64,000 nt of DNA from positions 10,194,848 to 10,258,847 of the forward strand of contig CM073527.1 in NCBI GenBank assembly GCA_037074615.1, read 5' to 3'. The stretch's first letter is position 1, and the number at the start of each line of letters is the position of its first letter. A program made the position numbers and the translations under genes. The notes beneath the pieces are model-generated. The model saw only the letters and a program-made list of their open reading frames with translations, searched no databases and was not told the origin of the DNA. Origin of the DNA: Leucaena leucocephala. Taxonomy: Eukaryota > Streptophyta > Magnoliopsida > Fabales > Fabaceae. Shown here one piece after another: positions 1 through 11,539 of this stretch.

Positions 1-902
1 TGGGCCCCATTTATGTCCCCTCATGATTCCAGATCACTTTACCCAGTTCTATCTTGAACCAGGTCACTTTACTTTATTGAAAAAACACTAAAATAATATT
101 TTAATACTTATTGGGCCCACATTACTTTTGGGCTACGTTTTTGGGTCTTGGATTGTCATCTTGGGTTTCTAACCTAGCCCAAGCATTCTAGTGGCTCGGT
201 TCCCAAGAAATATCCTTAGTAAATTATCAAAATGCCCTTAGTTCCTTTTTAGTACTTATAAGAGCACTGTTATCTTTCCATACCTTACCAGAGTACCTCT
301 TGACCCTAGTCAACTATCCAGATACCCTTTCTTGACTGTCTAACTTTAGTCAAATGATCATAACGCCCTTCATCTGACTCTAACTTAATGACACAACACA
401 GTGGCATACCTTTAGTGGCATTTTCGTAATTCTTCATTTTTCTCGGTCTTTATTAGCCCTGGCCCACATACTTATCTGAAAATATCATTGGACTTATAAG
501 GTGCCATTCTGGACCCTCTGTATGATCCACTATCTTCATGGGCTCAATTCCCGAGAAATTCCCCCAAACCTATTTATCGGGTCTTTTAATCCACTATAAA
601 TTCTGTAGTAAATTCTACATAACTCTTTTTTGAGCTTTGTCAATTTTAAAAATTCTTATATTAATTATAGGATTTTACTTCCATATTTCATCTGATTCTG
701 AGATCCAGAGAATACTGTATTAATTTTCCTTCTCTTCAAAAATTAACATAAATCTTTCGGGACCTCATTAAAACTCTGTGTTGTATCAAACTGATCAGCA
801 TTATTTTCTCTATTTATTGAGATCTCTGCTCAATAGGGTCTAGTAGTATCCCTTTTTCAGGCTATATACTGGGCTTCTAAGTTTAAAAATTGGGATATGA
901 CA
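1..902 (-). repeat. LTR fragment, TGTCATATCC family, left part outside window
   Basis: Read on the minus strand the LTR starts at 902 with TGTCATATCC and runs leftward off the window. The first ~85 nt and the far ~200 nt (positions 1-240) resemble the reverse complement of the LTR at 27841. The part between (about 250-815) instead resembles the LTR at 14240 and its relatives, so this copy is a mosaic of the two subfamilies. No coding sequence was seen. The other end and any TSD partner lie outside the window. Confidence 0.8.
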
Positions 903-2840
903 CCCTGAGTATCGAATTATAGGAGAGATTGAGAGTAAGAGCAAGCTAGATAATTTGACAACTATAATTGAAATTATTAGACTCTGTGTTTTAATTATGA
1001 CAACTAATTTTGAAGATATTAAACTTCAATATTGTAGATATTTTTTAAAATAGCTTATTTTTTAATAAACTTATCAATAAATCTTTCGATAAATAAGAAA
1101 AACAATCTATTTTGAAAGACTTATTTATGAAAGTATTTTTAAAGCCTTATTAAATAAGAATGTTTATTGATAAAATAGATTTAAACTTAAGCTTATGAAA
1201 TTCAAAAACACTGCTTTAGCAAAGGAACTCCTAGAAGCTTTATTCGATAAAGATACTTATCAATAAAAGACTTGGATAAGTAAGATATAGATTTAGTTTG
1301 CAAAATCAATTTCTACAAAATGATTTATTGAATGAATAATCAATAAAATTATTTATTGATAAAGACTTCGATTAATATAGTGAGTGAGCTTGGTTTCTAG
1401 AACTCTATTTGTTTACAAAGAAATTTATTGAAAAAGTTACTTATCGATAAGTTATTCGATAACTATAAACATTTTGATGTGAAATATATTTCAAATTTCA
1501 TTTATCGAAATATTAATCGATAAGGGAATTTATCGATAAATACTTAGATAAATAGAGAAAATTTTAATTTACCAAAAGCACTTACCTGTTAAATGATTTT
1601 GCTGATGACTTATTTTTATACATTATAGTTGCCTACTTCTTAAATGATTTTATGAAATATTATTTGACAAATATTACATATATGAGATAAGAATAAACAT
1701 CGAAGAAAGTAAGTTTAAAAATCTTATCCATTGTTCTTTAGGTATTAATAGATAAGCTATTCTATAAGCATATTTATTAAAAGAATATTTTGATAAATTA
1801 GCTATTTTGAAATGTTTGTGAAATAAATCTTACATTTTCAATAAATAAAAATTGTTATAAAAATAATATTTTTTGAAGAACAATTCAATATGGTTGTTTA
1901 TCGAAGTCCTATTTGATTAAAGCTAAAACTATTTCAACACAATATGTTTGATATTTATCCAAATTATTTTCGATAAGGCATCTTTTCGTTAAACACTTCT
2001 ATAAATTTAACTTACGTTCGAAGAATTTTCAAACTAAATTTTGATAGAATTTGTTGTTTTAATTTAAATCATCATGAATCAATTGTTATATACTTAACAT
2101 TTTTTAATATCCTTTGTGACATATATTTCATATCATTTTCAAACAAAGATTATCAAATGAAGAAGTTTAGGGAAAAAGCAAAGTTAGAATGCATTAAATG
2201 CATCCTATCTTTAGTGACCAACTAACAACTTTATTTCTTCAAAAGTAACATTCATTATGTCTAACAAATTTATGAAGAATTCAAATATAAAAGAAGTCAA
2301 AGTGAATGCTAGAGTTAAAAAGCTCACCTACCGAGATCAAACTGCAATTACTTAAACTTAATTATTACTTTCAATATCCTCTGTTTTACCCTATTTCACA
2401 TTATGTGAACAAAGAAATTTTATTGTGAGAGAAATAATGAGATATATTATTTAGTACTTAGTATAATCACTTTAAAAATGAGAGAGTTGTATCTTTTCAT
2501 TTATTATCAAAGATACTTAAAAGTGAAACAATTAAGTGAGAGTATTATCTTACGGGTAATAAAGGAGAGTGAGAGTTATACTCTCAATATACTGAGGCAT
2601 CAAGAATCTAAAAAATCTTTAAAGATTAATAAAATACTCAAGAATTATGAGGACTAGACATAAATTAAGTAATTGGACTAAATTAATATAAATTAACTAT
2701 GCAATTATCTTCTTTCTACTTATTTCAATGAAATCATTCTATACTTCATCTTTTTTTATTTTATTTAAAGTTTAAATTTTTAAATATCACCCAATTCACC
2801 TTATCTTAAGGAAAATTGCAGGACTAACAGAAACTTTATA
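903..2840. other. AT-rich intergenic stretch, no gene seen
   Basis: I found no convincing ORF, exon or RNA gene. Positions about 1020-2000 are unusually rich in variants of TTATCGATAA and TTCGATAA (for example near 1085, 1246, 1445, 1502-1545 and 1970). The rest is low-complexity AT-rich sequence. Confidence 0.5.
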
Positions 2841-2847
2841 CTTGAAA

Positions 2848-2971
2848 TTTTTTTTATTTATTTAAAGAGGCAAGCATTATCAACCTAGAGTTACAAATAA
2901 GATCAAACCCATGACTTTCCACATATAGAAGAGTTTACATGCCTTTAGACCACTGACAACTATAATCCAAT
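2848..2971 (-). mobile_element. tRNA-derived SINE
   Basis: On the minus strand there is a Pol III A-box-like TAGTTGTCAGTGG and, about 45 nt later, a B-box-like GGGTTTGATCT. A short body follows and ends in an A-rich tail (TAAATAAATAAAAAAAA). A short direct repeat TTGAAA flanks the unit at 2842-2847 and 2972-2977, consistent with a target-site duplication. It sits about 370 bp beyond the stop codon of the Sec14-like gene. An intact tRNA gene is excluded because no cloverleaf can be drawn. The SINE family is not identified. Confidence 0.55.
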
Positions 2972-2979
2972 TTGAAACT

Positions 2980-3340
2980 GCAGGAGAGACAGAGTGTAGA
3001 CAAGCTTATTTATGGTAGAATGAGGAAAATATCTATAAGATGAAAAAGAATATGTTCTTTCACAACTAGGAAGAAAAGCAGGTATAAAATATTATAGCTG
3101 ACATTTCCCTACTGCCTCCACAGCATAATCTGAAGATGGGAACTGTTTTATACTGACTAACCCCTGAATTTCTCAGACTTACATAAACATGACTAACACT
3201 GCAGAATACTAGTAGAAACAGCATAAAAACCTCCTACCACATTAGTACAAATCATTTTAGATGGCCAAATACGCCATAGGCTGCTAACTCATCTTCAGTG
3301 CAAATCCTCAACTCCATTATAAGAAGTTACCACAACAGTC
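2980..3340 (-). other. Probable 3' UTR and downstream flank of the Sec14-like gene
   Basis: This is non-coding sequence directly after the stop codon of the minus-strand gene. The poly(A) site cannot be placed from sequence alone. The SINE at 2848-2971 may lie close to or inside the transcript end. Confidence 0.35.
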
Positions 3341-6300
3341 TCAATCACCGTTGATTTTGAGGCTATTTAGTGAGTCAAAAACCCCATTGCCATTCCTAAA
3401 CTTGTTTAACTCGGATTCTATAGTCTTGGCGATCTCAGATTCATTGGCTTTAGGCTCAGGAAAATCCACATGACAGGATCCCTGTTTTATGGGTTCAGCG
3501 GCTTCATGGAGTCTGGATTGCTGCCTGATGTAATTGTAGAGTTCTTGGTGGAAGGGATGATCCAAGGAATAGCAGTTTTCACTTCCACTCTCTGAATGTC
3601 TAGATGATCCAGACCCTTCTTTTCTACAGAAATGTGGCAAGCATGCGTAATCCATGATCTACATGACAATTTTTTATGGTTAAATTCAACTAAACAAAGG
3701 AACAGTAGATAAAAAAAATTCAAGACAATCTCATGATCAATATATGCAGTTCCAAAAGATGACTTCTAAAACAAACAGCGCACACACCAATTTAACACAA
3801 AGCACAACTTACTTAGAAGTGAGGTCAATAAATGCAAAAACGAAAACCTTTGCATATATGTTGACATGTCCTAATGGCCCGCACGGACGCATCACTATTT
3901 GAATGGTTGAATTCAATTATGTAAAACATTCACTTTGAACAGTGAGTTAATTGATTGATTGATGGCTCAATTAAATAGCCTTCTGATTTGCATTTTAAGG
4001 CTTGTTTAAATGAATTTCAGATGGATTTTAGTCAATTCCACTCAAGCATGCATCGGTATATACACTCACATGCCTGCACACACATACATATAGATAGAAA
4101 GGTAAACAGATAGAGAGAGATGAGAGGAGGGGGATAAACCAATAAACACTGGAGTCTAACTTGTAATATGACTGGTCTTGCTTTCCCTATAAGGTAGATT
4201 GTTACAATTTTCGTTTTCTTTTTGTATCTTCTTACCTTTGCTTTCGTTCTTACATGCTCCATTATAATTTATTCCATTAGGAAAACTTCAAAAGAAAAAT
4301 GATACCTTACCTTCAACAGTTCATCTCGCCCACTACCTGGCAAGACCTGCACTTTTTTCCTAGTTCTCTCTTGTAGAAGTGGCTTCACAACCTGCTAATG
4401 CCAAGTGATTAACATAAAGCTGAGGTTTAACTTCCAATAGGTATGTTATATCAGAAACCATATCATAAGGACCAAAATATAATTTTACCTTCCAACAAGC
4501 TGAAAATATGTATGGGGCATTGACAATGTAATAAGTATTTGTCTTCTCAGGATAGTTGAGATCATCAATGGATGATATAATTGTTAACAACTGCAATATA
4601 TGAAAGACAATTCAGTGCATAGAAAATATAAAGAACAAATGGAAAAAATTTGTTAAGATTCTCTGTTTTATATATATATTATCGTCAGGCAATAATAGTA
4701 GTTGTTTCAACTAAACCATGAACTAAAGGTAACATTTTAGTGGGGGGAAGGTAACATTATATACATCAAGTAAGGAGACGGTGGCAATTTTTATAATTTT
4801 AGGTCTAAGTTGACTTAATTCTAAACAAGTGACCGACTTAGCCAATACACAATTTATCTTGGATAAGTCAATGCTGGTCATGCTGGTCCAAGTTGTTGGA
4901 CTGACTAAAAGGTACCTTAATCTGATTCAGGGCTGACAGCTTCAGTCCAGTCATATCTAAGACCTTCACACATGTGGTAATAGGTCGCCCATGCTTCTTT
5001 GATGTAGTAGGCTGCAGCCAAATATAAGGGTCAAACCATAAGGACAAAGGATCAACTTATTACTCTTTATTGAAGAAGGCTCAAAACACACTCACCAATA
5101 TCACACGATCACGATATTCATTAACTTGAATGTGAGACTGCACATAATAATGGGCCTGCAATAACAAAAACATAAAACAATACAAGACATTGGAAAGCCT
5201 AGCTTTATAATAACACTAATACAAAGCAGGGTGCCTTTCTCTTTCTTTGTAATTAAACTTACAGATGCTTTGTCAAATGTACTAAGACCAACACTGATAG
5301 CAAAGACAGGAAGTCCCTGGAAAGGATGGAAGGCTGATAAGAAATAGAGTTTGAAAACAAAGTGCCAAAAAAGTCATAATTTTTATTGATGTTGACAAGA
5401 AAAAATATGCATGATAATGATTTAAATTTCAATCTTTAACAAGCAAAGCCAAACACACAAGACAACAGCTAATATATTTGAAAAATTAGAATTAAATTCA
5501 CCTCTCTTGAGTATCCAGACAATCCAATTAGTTGTGAATCCCGCACAGCTCTGTACAAATCAGGAGGAATTATGGGTTTCTGAAAAAAGAAAGACCAACC
5601 AGCGTAAGCATGAACTAATTAGCCTTTACAATAGTTATCAATGTTAACATGATTTAGCCACTACACACACACACATATATCAGGTAGAATAGAATCTAGG
5701 CCTGGAAAGAACAAATCCACAATGTAAAATGCAAGTATGCCTGGCTACTGGACAGGACCATATCCCTACAATTATGATTAACCCATTTTTCTTTTCCCTC
5801 GATACACACATAAACACCTCCAAACTACACACATGCGAACACAGAATCACAAGTTTCAGGCACAACAAAGAATAAGCAATTGATAGCATCACAAAAATAA
5901 ACGAGTATAATATTTACAAAAGAAACTTCCTAGTCAAGTTTACTCAGAGTGGTGTCTGCTTATTTTAATCAACAACTCTTACAGACTTATGCCAGATGGC
6001 AAATTGCCTGAGTCATGTAATCTCTCATGTTTCTTACTTACACATCTCTAAAGTAAAGTTTTCATTACATTTTAAAATGAAACTTAAATAAAAAAATTTG
6101 ATAAAATGAACCACAATTAGGCCAGTCTTTCAATGAACAAGCACTTATCTAGATAAATATAATGTATTTGCTGAATGAATTAGACAAGATAAGGAATAGC
6201 AGATTTCAGCCTTACAGATAATATGTTGTCAATCTCATTTTGTACTCTCCAGTTCAAACAATCGACCAGCTGAAACATAACATATGTTATATAAATTGAA

Positions 6301-8872
6301 TCTTAACCAGTTCACAACATACATGAGGTAGTGAAAGGCAAAGGTGCTCTCAAGGTGTTAGACCTCAAAGACCTTGGCCAAAAGTACGTAGAAAGATGAA
6401 CACCTGAGTGAAGTTAGGCGCTAATTAAGTAAAAAGTATGTGAATTTGGAATAAGATTTGACATAAATTAAGTATTCAAACACAATGAAGTCCTAAGACA
6501 TGATAATCGTTGATTCATAACTCAACAATATTAAGTGCCTCATAAAGTCACTATTTAAGTCATATGTCAAAGTTTAAAGTTAACTATTTAACTCTACCAC
6601 TCCAAAAGTGCTTGTGGTTGTGGTCACAAGTGGGTTGATTTTTTCTTTTTAAAATTGTGTCTTTGTTTACAAAATCCCAAAAAAATAATAGCATGACTAA
6701 CATTTTAAAATAAGAATACCTATTTTATCATATCTTTTCTAAGGAGGACTTCTAATATTGGGTTTTTCAGTTTCCTATTTTATCCATCAAAACCAATGTT
6801 AACCATTAATTGTTAAAGTGCTTAAAATGCAGATATCTAAAACTATGACAACGAGCACATGATTTGGAAATACTCCAATTTTCACCCTATCATTAGATAA
6901 AATAATTTCCATCACTTATGACATTTTTGTACTTTTCTAATCGTTCCATAATAGAATATAAATTGAATTAATTAAATTCAATTTTTTTCATTCTATCTTA
7001 AAATAGTCATTCGCTTGACCCCAATCTACTTCCATTTGTATTTTCCTTAACTAGTCCTGGGCTTTTTCGCACTTCGAGACAGATCCTTGCACTTCAAAAC
7101 TCTTCTTTTATTCCTTTGAAAAGGGAAAAAGCACCTAAGGCACTTGCCCAGAAAACAGGAAAAACAGGCACTTGTATGGTAAAAAGGAAAAAGCCCACAC
7201 TCGCGCGCCGGGTTGAAGACAGTTATTCTCATGGTGCAAGAGGCACTAGCCCTGTATAATGCCTATTTTAGCATATTCTTTAAACAAGTAAGGCTGGGCT
7301 GGACTTTTGATATTGGGCTTCTTAGTTTCCTATTTTATCCTATTACTACTTTTATATTTTCAGGCTAGGTTTATAAGTTAACTCTTCCCTTTTCGATTCA
7401 AAAACCACAAAAGTGACTAAGGAAATCTCCTAGAAAACATGAAAACTAGCCTTAAGCACTTGTATACAAAGCAGAAATTATGCCAAAAGCACTCGCCTAG
7501 CAGCATCTGGTTGAAGGCAGCAGTTCTCATGGTGCAAAATGCGCTAACATTGACTAACGCCTCAAGTGCCTTTGAGTACCAAACATATCGTAAGTGAATA
7601 ATATATTTCCAAAACATACAATGAAAAGAAAACTTGATACACACACATACCATTTTATGGGCCTTTGAAACGTTCCAGCCCCTTGCTTTTAGAAACCGCA
7701 CCAATGTTTCAGTGATATATCCTTGATGAACATTCTGCAAATTACAGCAGTTAAAACTGAGAGGAAGATTGAGAAGAATGACAATTAATGTTCAGAATGT
7801 TATAAAGAAATCAGCCACGGTCCATATGGATGGAGATGACCAAAAATATGCATCAAGAAACAAGTACACAACTTTCAATGAACAGCACTGACAATAGACA
7901 TGAAACTTTATGCTTCATCCCACAAATCATTAAATTTGAACCTATCAAACATTAAACTGATATTTAAGTTCTTCAAATACATGTCTATTCAATTTATACA
8001 TTTAATATATACGCACTCATCAGATCACCAAGGAGAAAAGAAGTTTTCAATGAGATTTCTAGAAATATGTTTTCTAGTCAAATTACTTGTTATTTTTTTT
8101 CTTTTTTTTTTTTGATAAAATCAAATTACTTGTTCTTAGCTATTTGTCAAATGTTGATTGATGATAAAGAGATCACCATATTTCATTAAATCCCATATCC
8201 CCAGATTTTATGAGTCTGAAGACTGAGCAGGCTTAAGATAAATTGGGTAACATTAGAAAAGATTATATACTAAAAACATTTTAGTTGAGTAGAAGATACG
8301 CCTAGAAATTTTCCATATTGAACTTCACACTTCAAAACAGATATTGTTTATGGACCCTAGAGAATCATCATCACATCACGTGCCAAATATCCAGGGCACC
8401 AAGAGCCGTCTAGGAGAGAACACATTAGTCAAATAAAACAATTTTGACACACCAATTACGAGGATTCAAGGACCATAAGAACAAAATCCACTAGACTGCA
8501 ATTATGGAAGACACAGATCAACCATAAGTGCTGAGGAATAAACTTAAAAGTGACTTGCTCAAGAATAAGCAAGAACATAAACAAAGTAAACCAGATAATT
8601 ACAGTTAGAAATTTGTCTAGCCGTGCTAAAACCAGATCGCGTTGAGTAATGAGAAAGAAAAAAAGCTCGAACCTGAAATGTCGCCCGCAATGGCTCACTA
8701 ACTAGCAATATTCAAAATTGAACCCAGAAGGAAAACAAGAAAAGAGCACTAATCAGAAACAGAGGAGAGAAAACTAGCAAGCATTAGATAGATCCAAGCA
8801 ATTAAGTGGAAGAAGACCTTGATCCATCAATGCTCGTAGCTGGTCGATGGCATCCTGGGAAGAGACTCCCAT
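3341..8872 (-). CDS. Sec14-like CRAL-TRIO phosphatidylinositol transfer protein, 11 coding exons
   Basis: Eleven exons join on the minus strand: 8872-8818, 8701-8673, 7734-7651, 6269-6216, 5579-5502, 5316-5263, 5155-5096, 5011-4916, 4590-4489, 4391-4311 and 3658-3341. All introns are GT-AG and phase stays open throughout, giving 336 residues. The start is the first ATG (MGVSSQDAIDQL). Exon 2 is a 29-nt micro-exon encoding part of VSEPLRATFQ. Residues ~25-57 (HQGY...RFLKARGWNVSKAH) fit a CRAL-TRIO N-terminal region. Residues ~75-231 fit the lipid-binding CRAL-TRIO fold (VKVLDMTGLKLSALNQIK; NTYYIVNAPYIFSACWK; GRDELLK). The last 105 residues form a polar tail (LDHPFHQELYNYI, QGSCHVDFPEP) that I recall from Arabidopsis Sec14-like At5g47730 (about 341 aa). 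Family role: exchange of phosphatidylinositol and other lipids between membranes, in the cytosol or peripheral on membranes. The exact ligand is unknown. All exons are intact, so the gene is probably functional. Confidence 0.95.
6740..7570. repeat. Diverged direct duplication inside intron 3 of the Sec14-like gene
   Basis: Intron 3 (6270-7650) is the longest intron and carries two related pairs. One is a block with ATTGGG..TTTCCTATTTTATCC at about 6755-6790 and 7312-7347. The other contains GGTTGAAG.CAG followed by TTCTCATGGTGCAA at about 7211-7242 and 7511-7540. The copies are diverged and have no ORF; they look like remnants of an old inserted repeat. Confidence 0.45.
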
Positions 8873-9240
8873 TTTCTTCCAGTCCCTGAAAAATCAGAAT
8901 TTCTGGGGATATAAATTGGAACGCAAAACCACCGAATTGGAGTACTTATTTTCTGTTGAGCTTCAGTTTCTGTATCGACAATGTTTTTTCGGTCAGTATT
9001 ACTCAAAAGGAAAATTTGGTAAAGACATGCCACACAGCAAAAGGAAGACTATATAGACTGTGAAGTCCTGTGAGGGAGAGAAGAGAGAGGTCAAGATTCA
9101 AGAAAGGCGGACCTACGTTTGCAAATCCACCTTCACTGTCCACCTAGAAATAAGAGCAATCCGCCGTTACATAGCTCCTTTCTTTCTACCTTCGGTTCAA
9201 ATTAATCTTTTATAATATATTTAAATCCGGAACATGCGTG
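8873..9240 (-). promoter_or_regulatory. Likely 5' UTR and core promoter of the Sec14-like gene
   Basis: Upstream of the start codon on the minus strand, a CTATATAG box lies at 9049-9056. It would place transcription start about 30 nt downstream, leaving a 5' UTR of about 150 nt. Sequence becomes very AT-rich beyond about 9200. The TATA assignment rests on motif and spacing only. Confidence 0.4.
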
Positions 9241-10857
9241 TGAGAAAATTACCAAAACAATCCCTTACCATAAAATTTTTTCACTAAAACACCTTAAATT
9301 TGTTTAAAGATGACTATATAAACATAAATATTTATATACTATTATACTCTTATAGTACCATCTCATCTTTACTTTAATTAATTAAACTATAATAATTTAT
9401 TATCAACAATTCATCCATATTTATTGTTATCATAATTGATAGGATTTTTTTCTATTTTTCAAAAAATAGAGTGCCAAATAAAATTTAAATTAGATGAATT
9501 ATTTTATTTTAATTATTTAAAGTATAAATTAAATAGTACTTTAAGAGTATGTAAGTATTTCTCAATCTAACCATCATCTCTTTATATATAACATATCTTT
9601 AATTATATATAAAAATAAAAAATATTTATATATAACTAAAAATATATTACACATAATTAAATAAAAGTTACACACGCTTTAAATAGATGAGCATTTACTC
9701 TTTAGTAATAAATTTTATAATGGTGAATTTTTCAACAATTTCCTCCATACATTTTATTAACATATCAATATTTCATATATATATATATATCAATTATTAT
9801 TAATTATTATAGCAATATAATATAATATTAACTTATATAAAATATATGAGGAAAACTCTCTTTTTCATACAATTATCCATCGTTAAGAATTTTGAAGAGA
9901 AAAATATTGGGCACATTGATAGCTAGAAGAAAAAACAAGAAGAAATAAGAAAGAAATAAAGAAGAAGAAAAAATCTCATTCACATTAATTAGGATAAAGC
10001 CTTTTAAAGAATAAAATTTCTAGAGCTATCAACTTTCTTCAAACTTTAAATCTATTCCTGATACGTTCTTATTAGATTTCCTTCTATTTATCAACACATT
10101 TGGAAATAACAGCCAATTAAGTTGATAATGCGATGGATAAATTCAGATTTTTTTTTATTGTTAGCTATCAGGAATTTAAATTAAAAACATTGAATTGAAA
10201 TAATTCAAATTGAGAAAAAATATTTTTTCTTTTTTTAACAAAAAAATATTCTCTTTTAACTTTACGTAAAAATTACAATTTAAATGTTTCAACAAGTATA
10301 TTTTCTGCCGATTTTTTTCTAATCTTGTCACTTTGCTCCATCACATGCTTGATCATTAACTTTTTAGTATTAAAATTTGAAAAATAGACAATAAAAGACT
10401 TATTAAAATTTAAAATGATAAAAAAAATTTTGAATTTAAAAAAAAAAGATAAATTGGGCATCTTGACCAATTTATCTTTTTGTAAATTTTTAGCAAAAGA
10501 CAAAATTATCCTTTTATCATTTGTAATTCCTACAATAAGATTTGTAACTTCAATTATAGTTTGACAACTTAGAATGAATTACTTTTGGGCTTACAACTCC
10601 ACTAATGGTATTTATAACTTTAGCTAAAATATTTACAATTATAAAATTATAACTAATTGCTTTCGAGTTTGTAATTCCTATAATAAAATTTACAATTTTA
10701 ATAATAGTTTTTACAACTCTTTCTAAATATTTATAGCTTTAGATTAGAACTAATTATTTTTAGGTTTGTAACTCTTCTTGATTCTTAGAAAATAAATAGG
10801 TAAATAATATCATTCTAATAATAGATATATAATATTTTTTGTAATTAAGCTAATAAA
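9241..10857. other. AT-rich intergenic stretch with an (AT)n microsatellite
   Basis: No gene was seen. An uninterrupted (AT)8 run lies at 9775-9790. The remainder is A/T runs without recognisable coding or element structure. Confidence 0.5.
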
Positions 10858-10965
10858 AGTTGGTGGTTGAGTGGTTTAGAGGTGATGGCATGAGCTTGAA
10901 ATTCACAGTTCAAATCCTAACTCTCTCTAAGATGGATTTTCATTTTTTTTCTTTTTCTTTTTTCT
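10858..10965 (+). mobile_element. SINE-like tRNA-derived unit
   Basis: A-box-like TGGTTGAGTGG lies at 10864-10874 and B-box-like AGTTCAAATCC at 10907-10917, a spacing typical of tRNA-derived Pol III promoters. A T-rich 3' tail (10935-10968) follows. Acceptor-stem pairing is absent, so this is not an intact tRNA gene. I did not find a target-site duplication. Confidence 0.45.
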
Positions 10966-11025
10966 TTCAGCCCAGCGTGAAATTACTGAAACATCCTTCT
11001 ATGTTTTAAACATATTACTCCATTT

Positions 11026-11530
11026 TTGGGCAATCGACGACGAGAGAGAGCAGGGGAAAAGAAGTTTGCGATATTCATTGAAATTCCACCTCTGCACCGA
11101 TTCCATCTACTTCCATTGTCCATGATGCTATCGCAAGTGACCATGCCATCATTTGCTCACCGTCGCCCTTTTTGTTCTTTAGATCTTGTTTGTCGATGCT
11201 TTGAGCCCTCTCCTTCCGTTCTGCAAGTGTGCTTGTGTGTGGTGATGTAGGATACAAAGTGAGTAACGGTGCCATCGTCCAGCAGCGATTCTTCTCTTTC
11301 CACTTTGAGCTCAGGTTGCCGCCATCAGAGAATCTTTTCTATTTCTTTTCTTCTGTTCTGTTCTGTGTCAGCGTTGTTGGAGGGGACGGGCCAGAGGCTG
11401 TGCCGTCACTTGTGTTCTATTATCCACGTCGCTGTTTCTGTACGGCCGTGGGTTCAATGTAGCTAGAAATTTCTATCTTCCTTCTTCCCTGTATTGGCAA
11501 AATGCTCCGTGGGTAAGCTTAAGATTTCCC
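11026..11530. other. GC-richer, first-exon-like island, unassigned
   Basis: About 500 bp of clearly higher GC stands out from AT-rich flanks. Short ORFs exist on both strands but none resembles a protein I recognise. On the plus strand, pyrimidine-rich sequence leads to ATGCTCCGTGG followed by GTAAGC at about 11512, a good 5' splice-site consensus. This could be the 5' UTR and first exon of a host gene cut off by the retrotransposons that follow, or a captured gene fragment. Neither can be shown here. Confidence 0.3.
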
Positions 11531-11539
11531 TGTATTATC

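Noticed and set aside
10858..10965. Intact tRNA gene
   Set aside because: A and B boxes are present but the acceptor and T stems do not pair and a T-rich tail follows; a SINE-like unit fits better.
11026..11250. 74-residue ORF as a gene
   Set aside because: No similarity I can recognise, and comparable ORFs overlap it on both strands; GC content alone explains the open frames.
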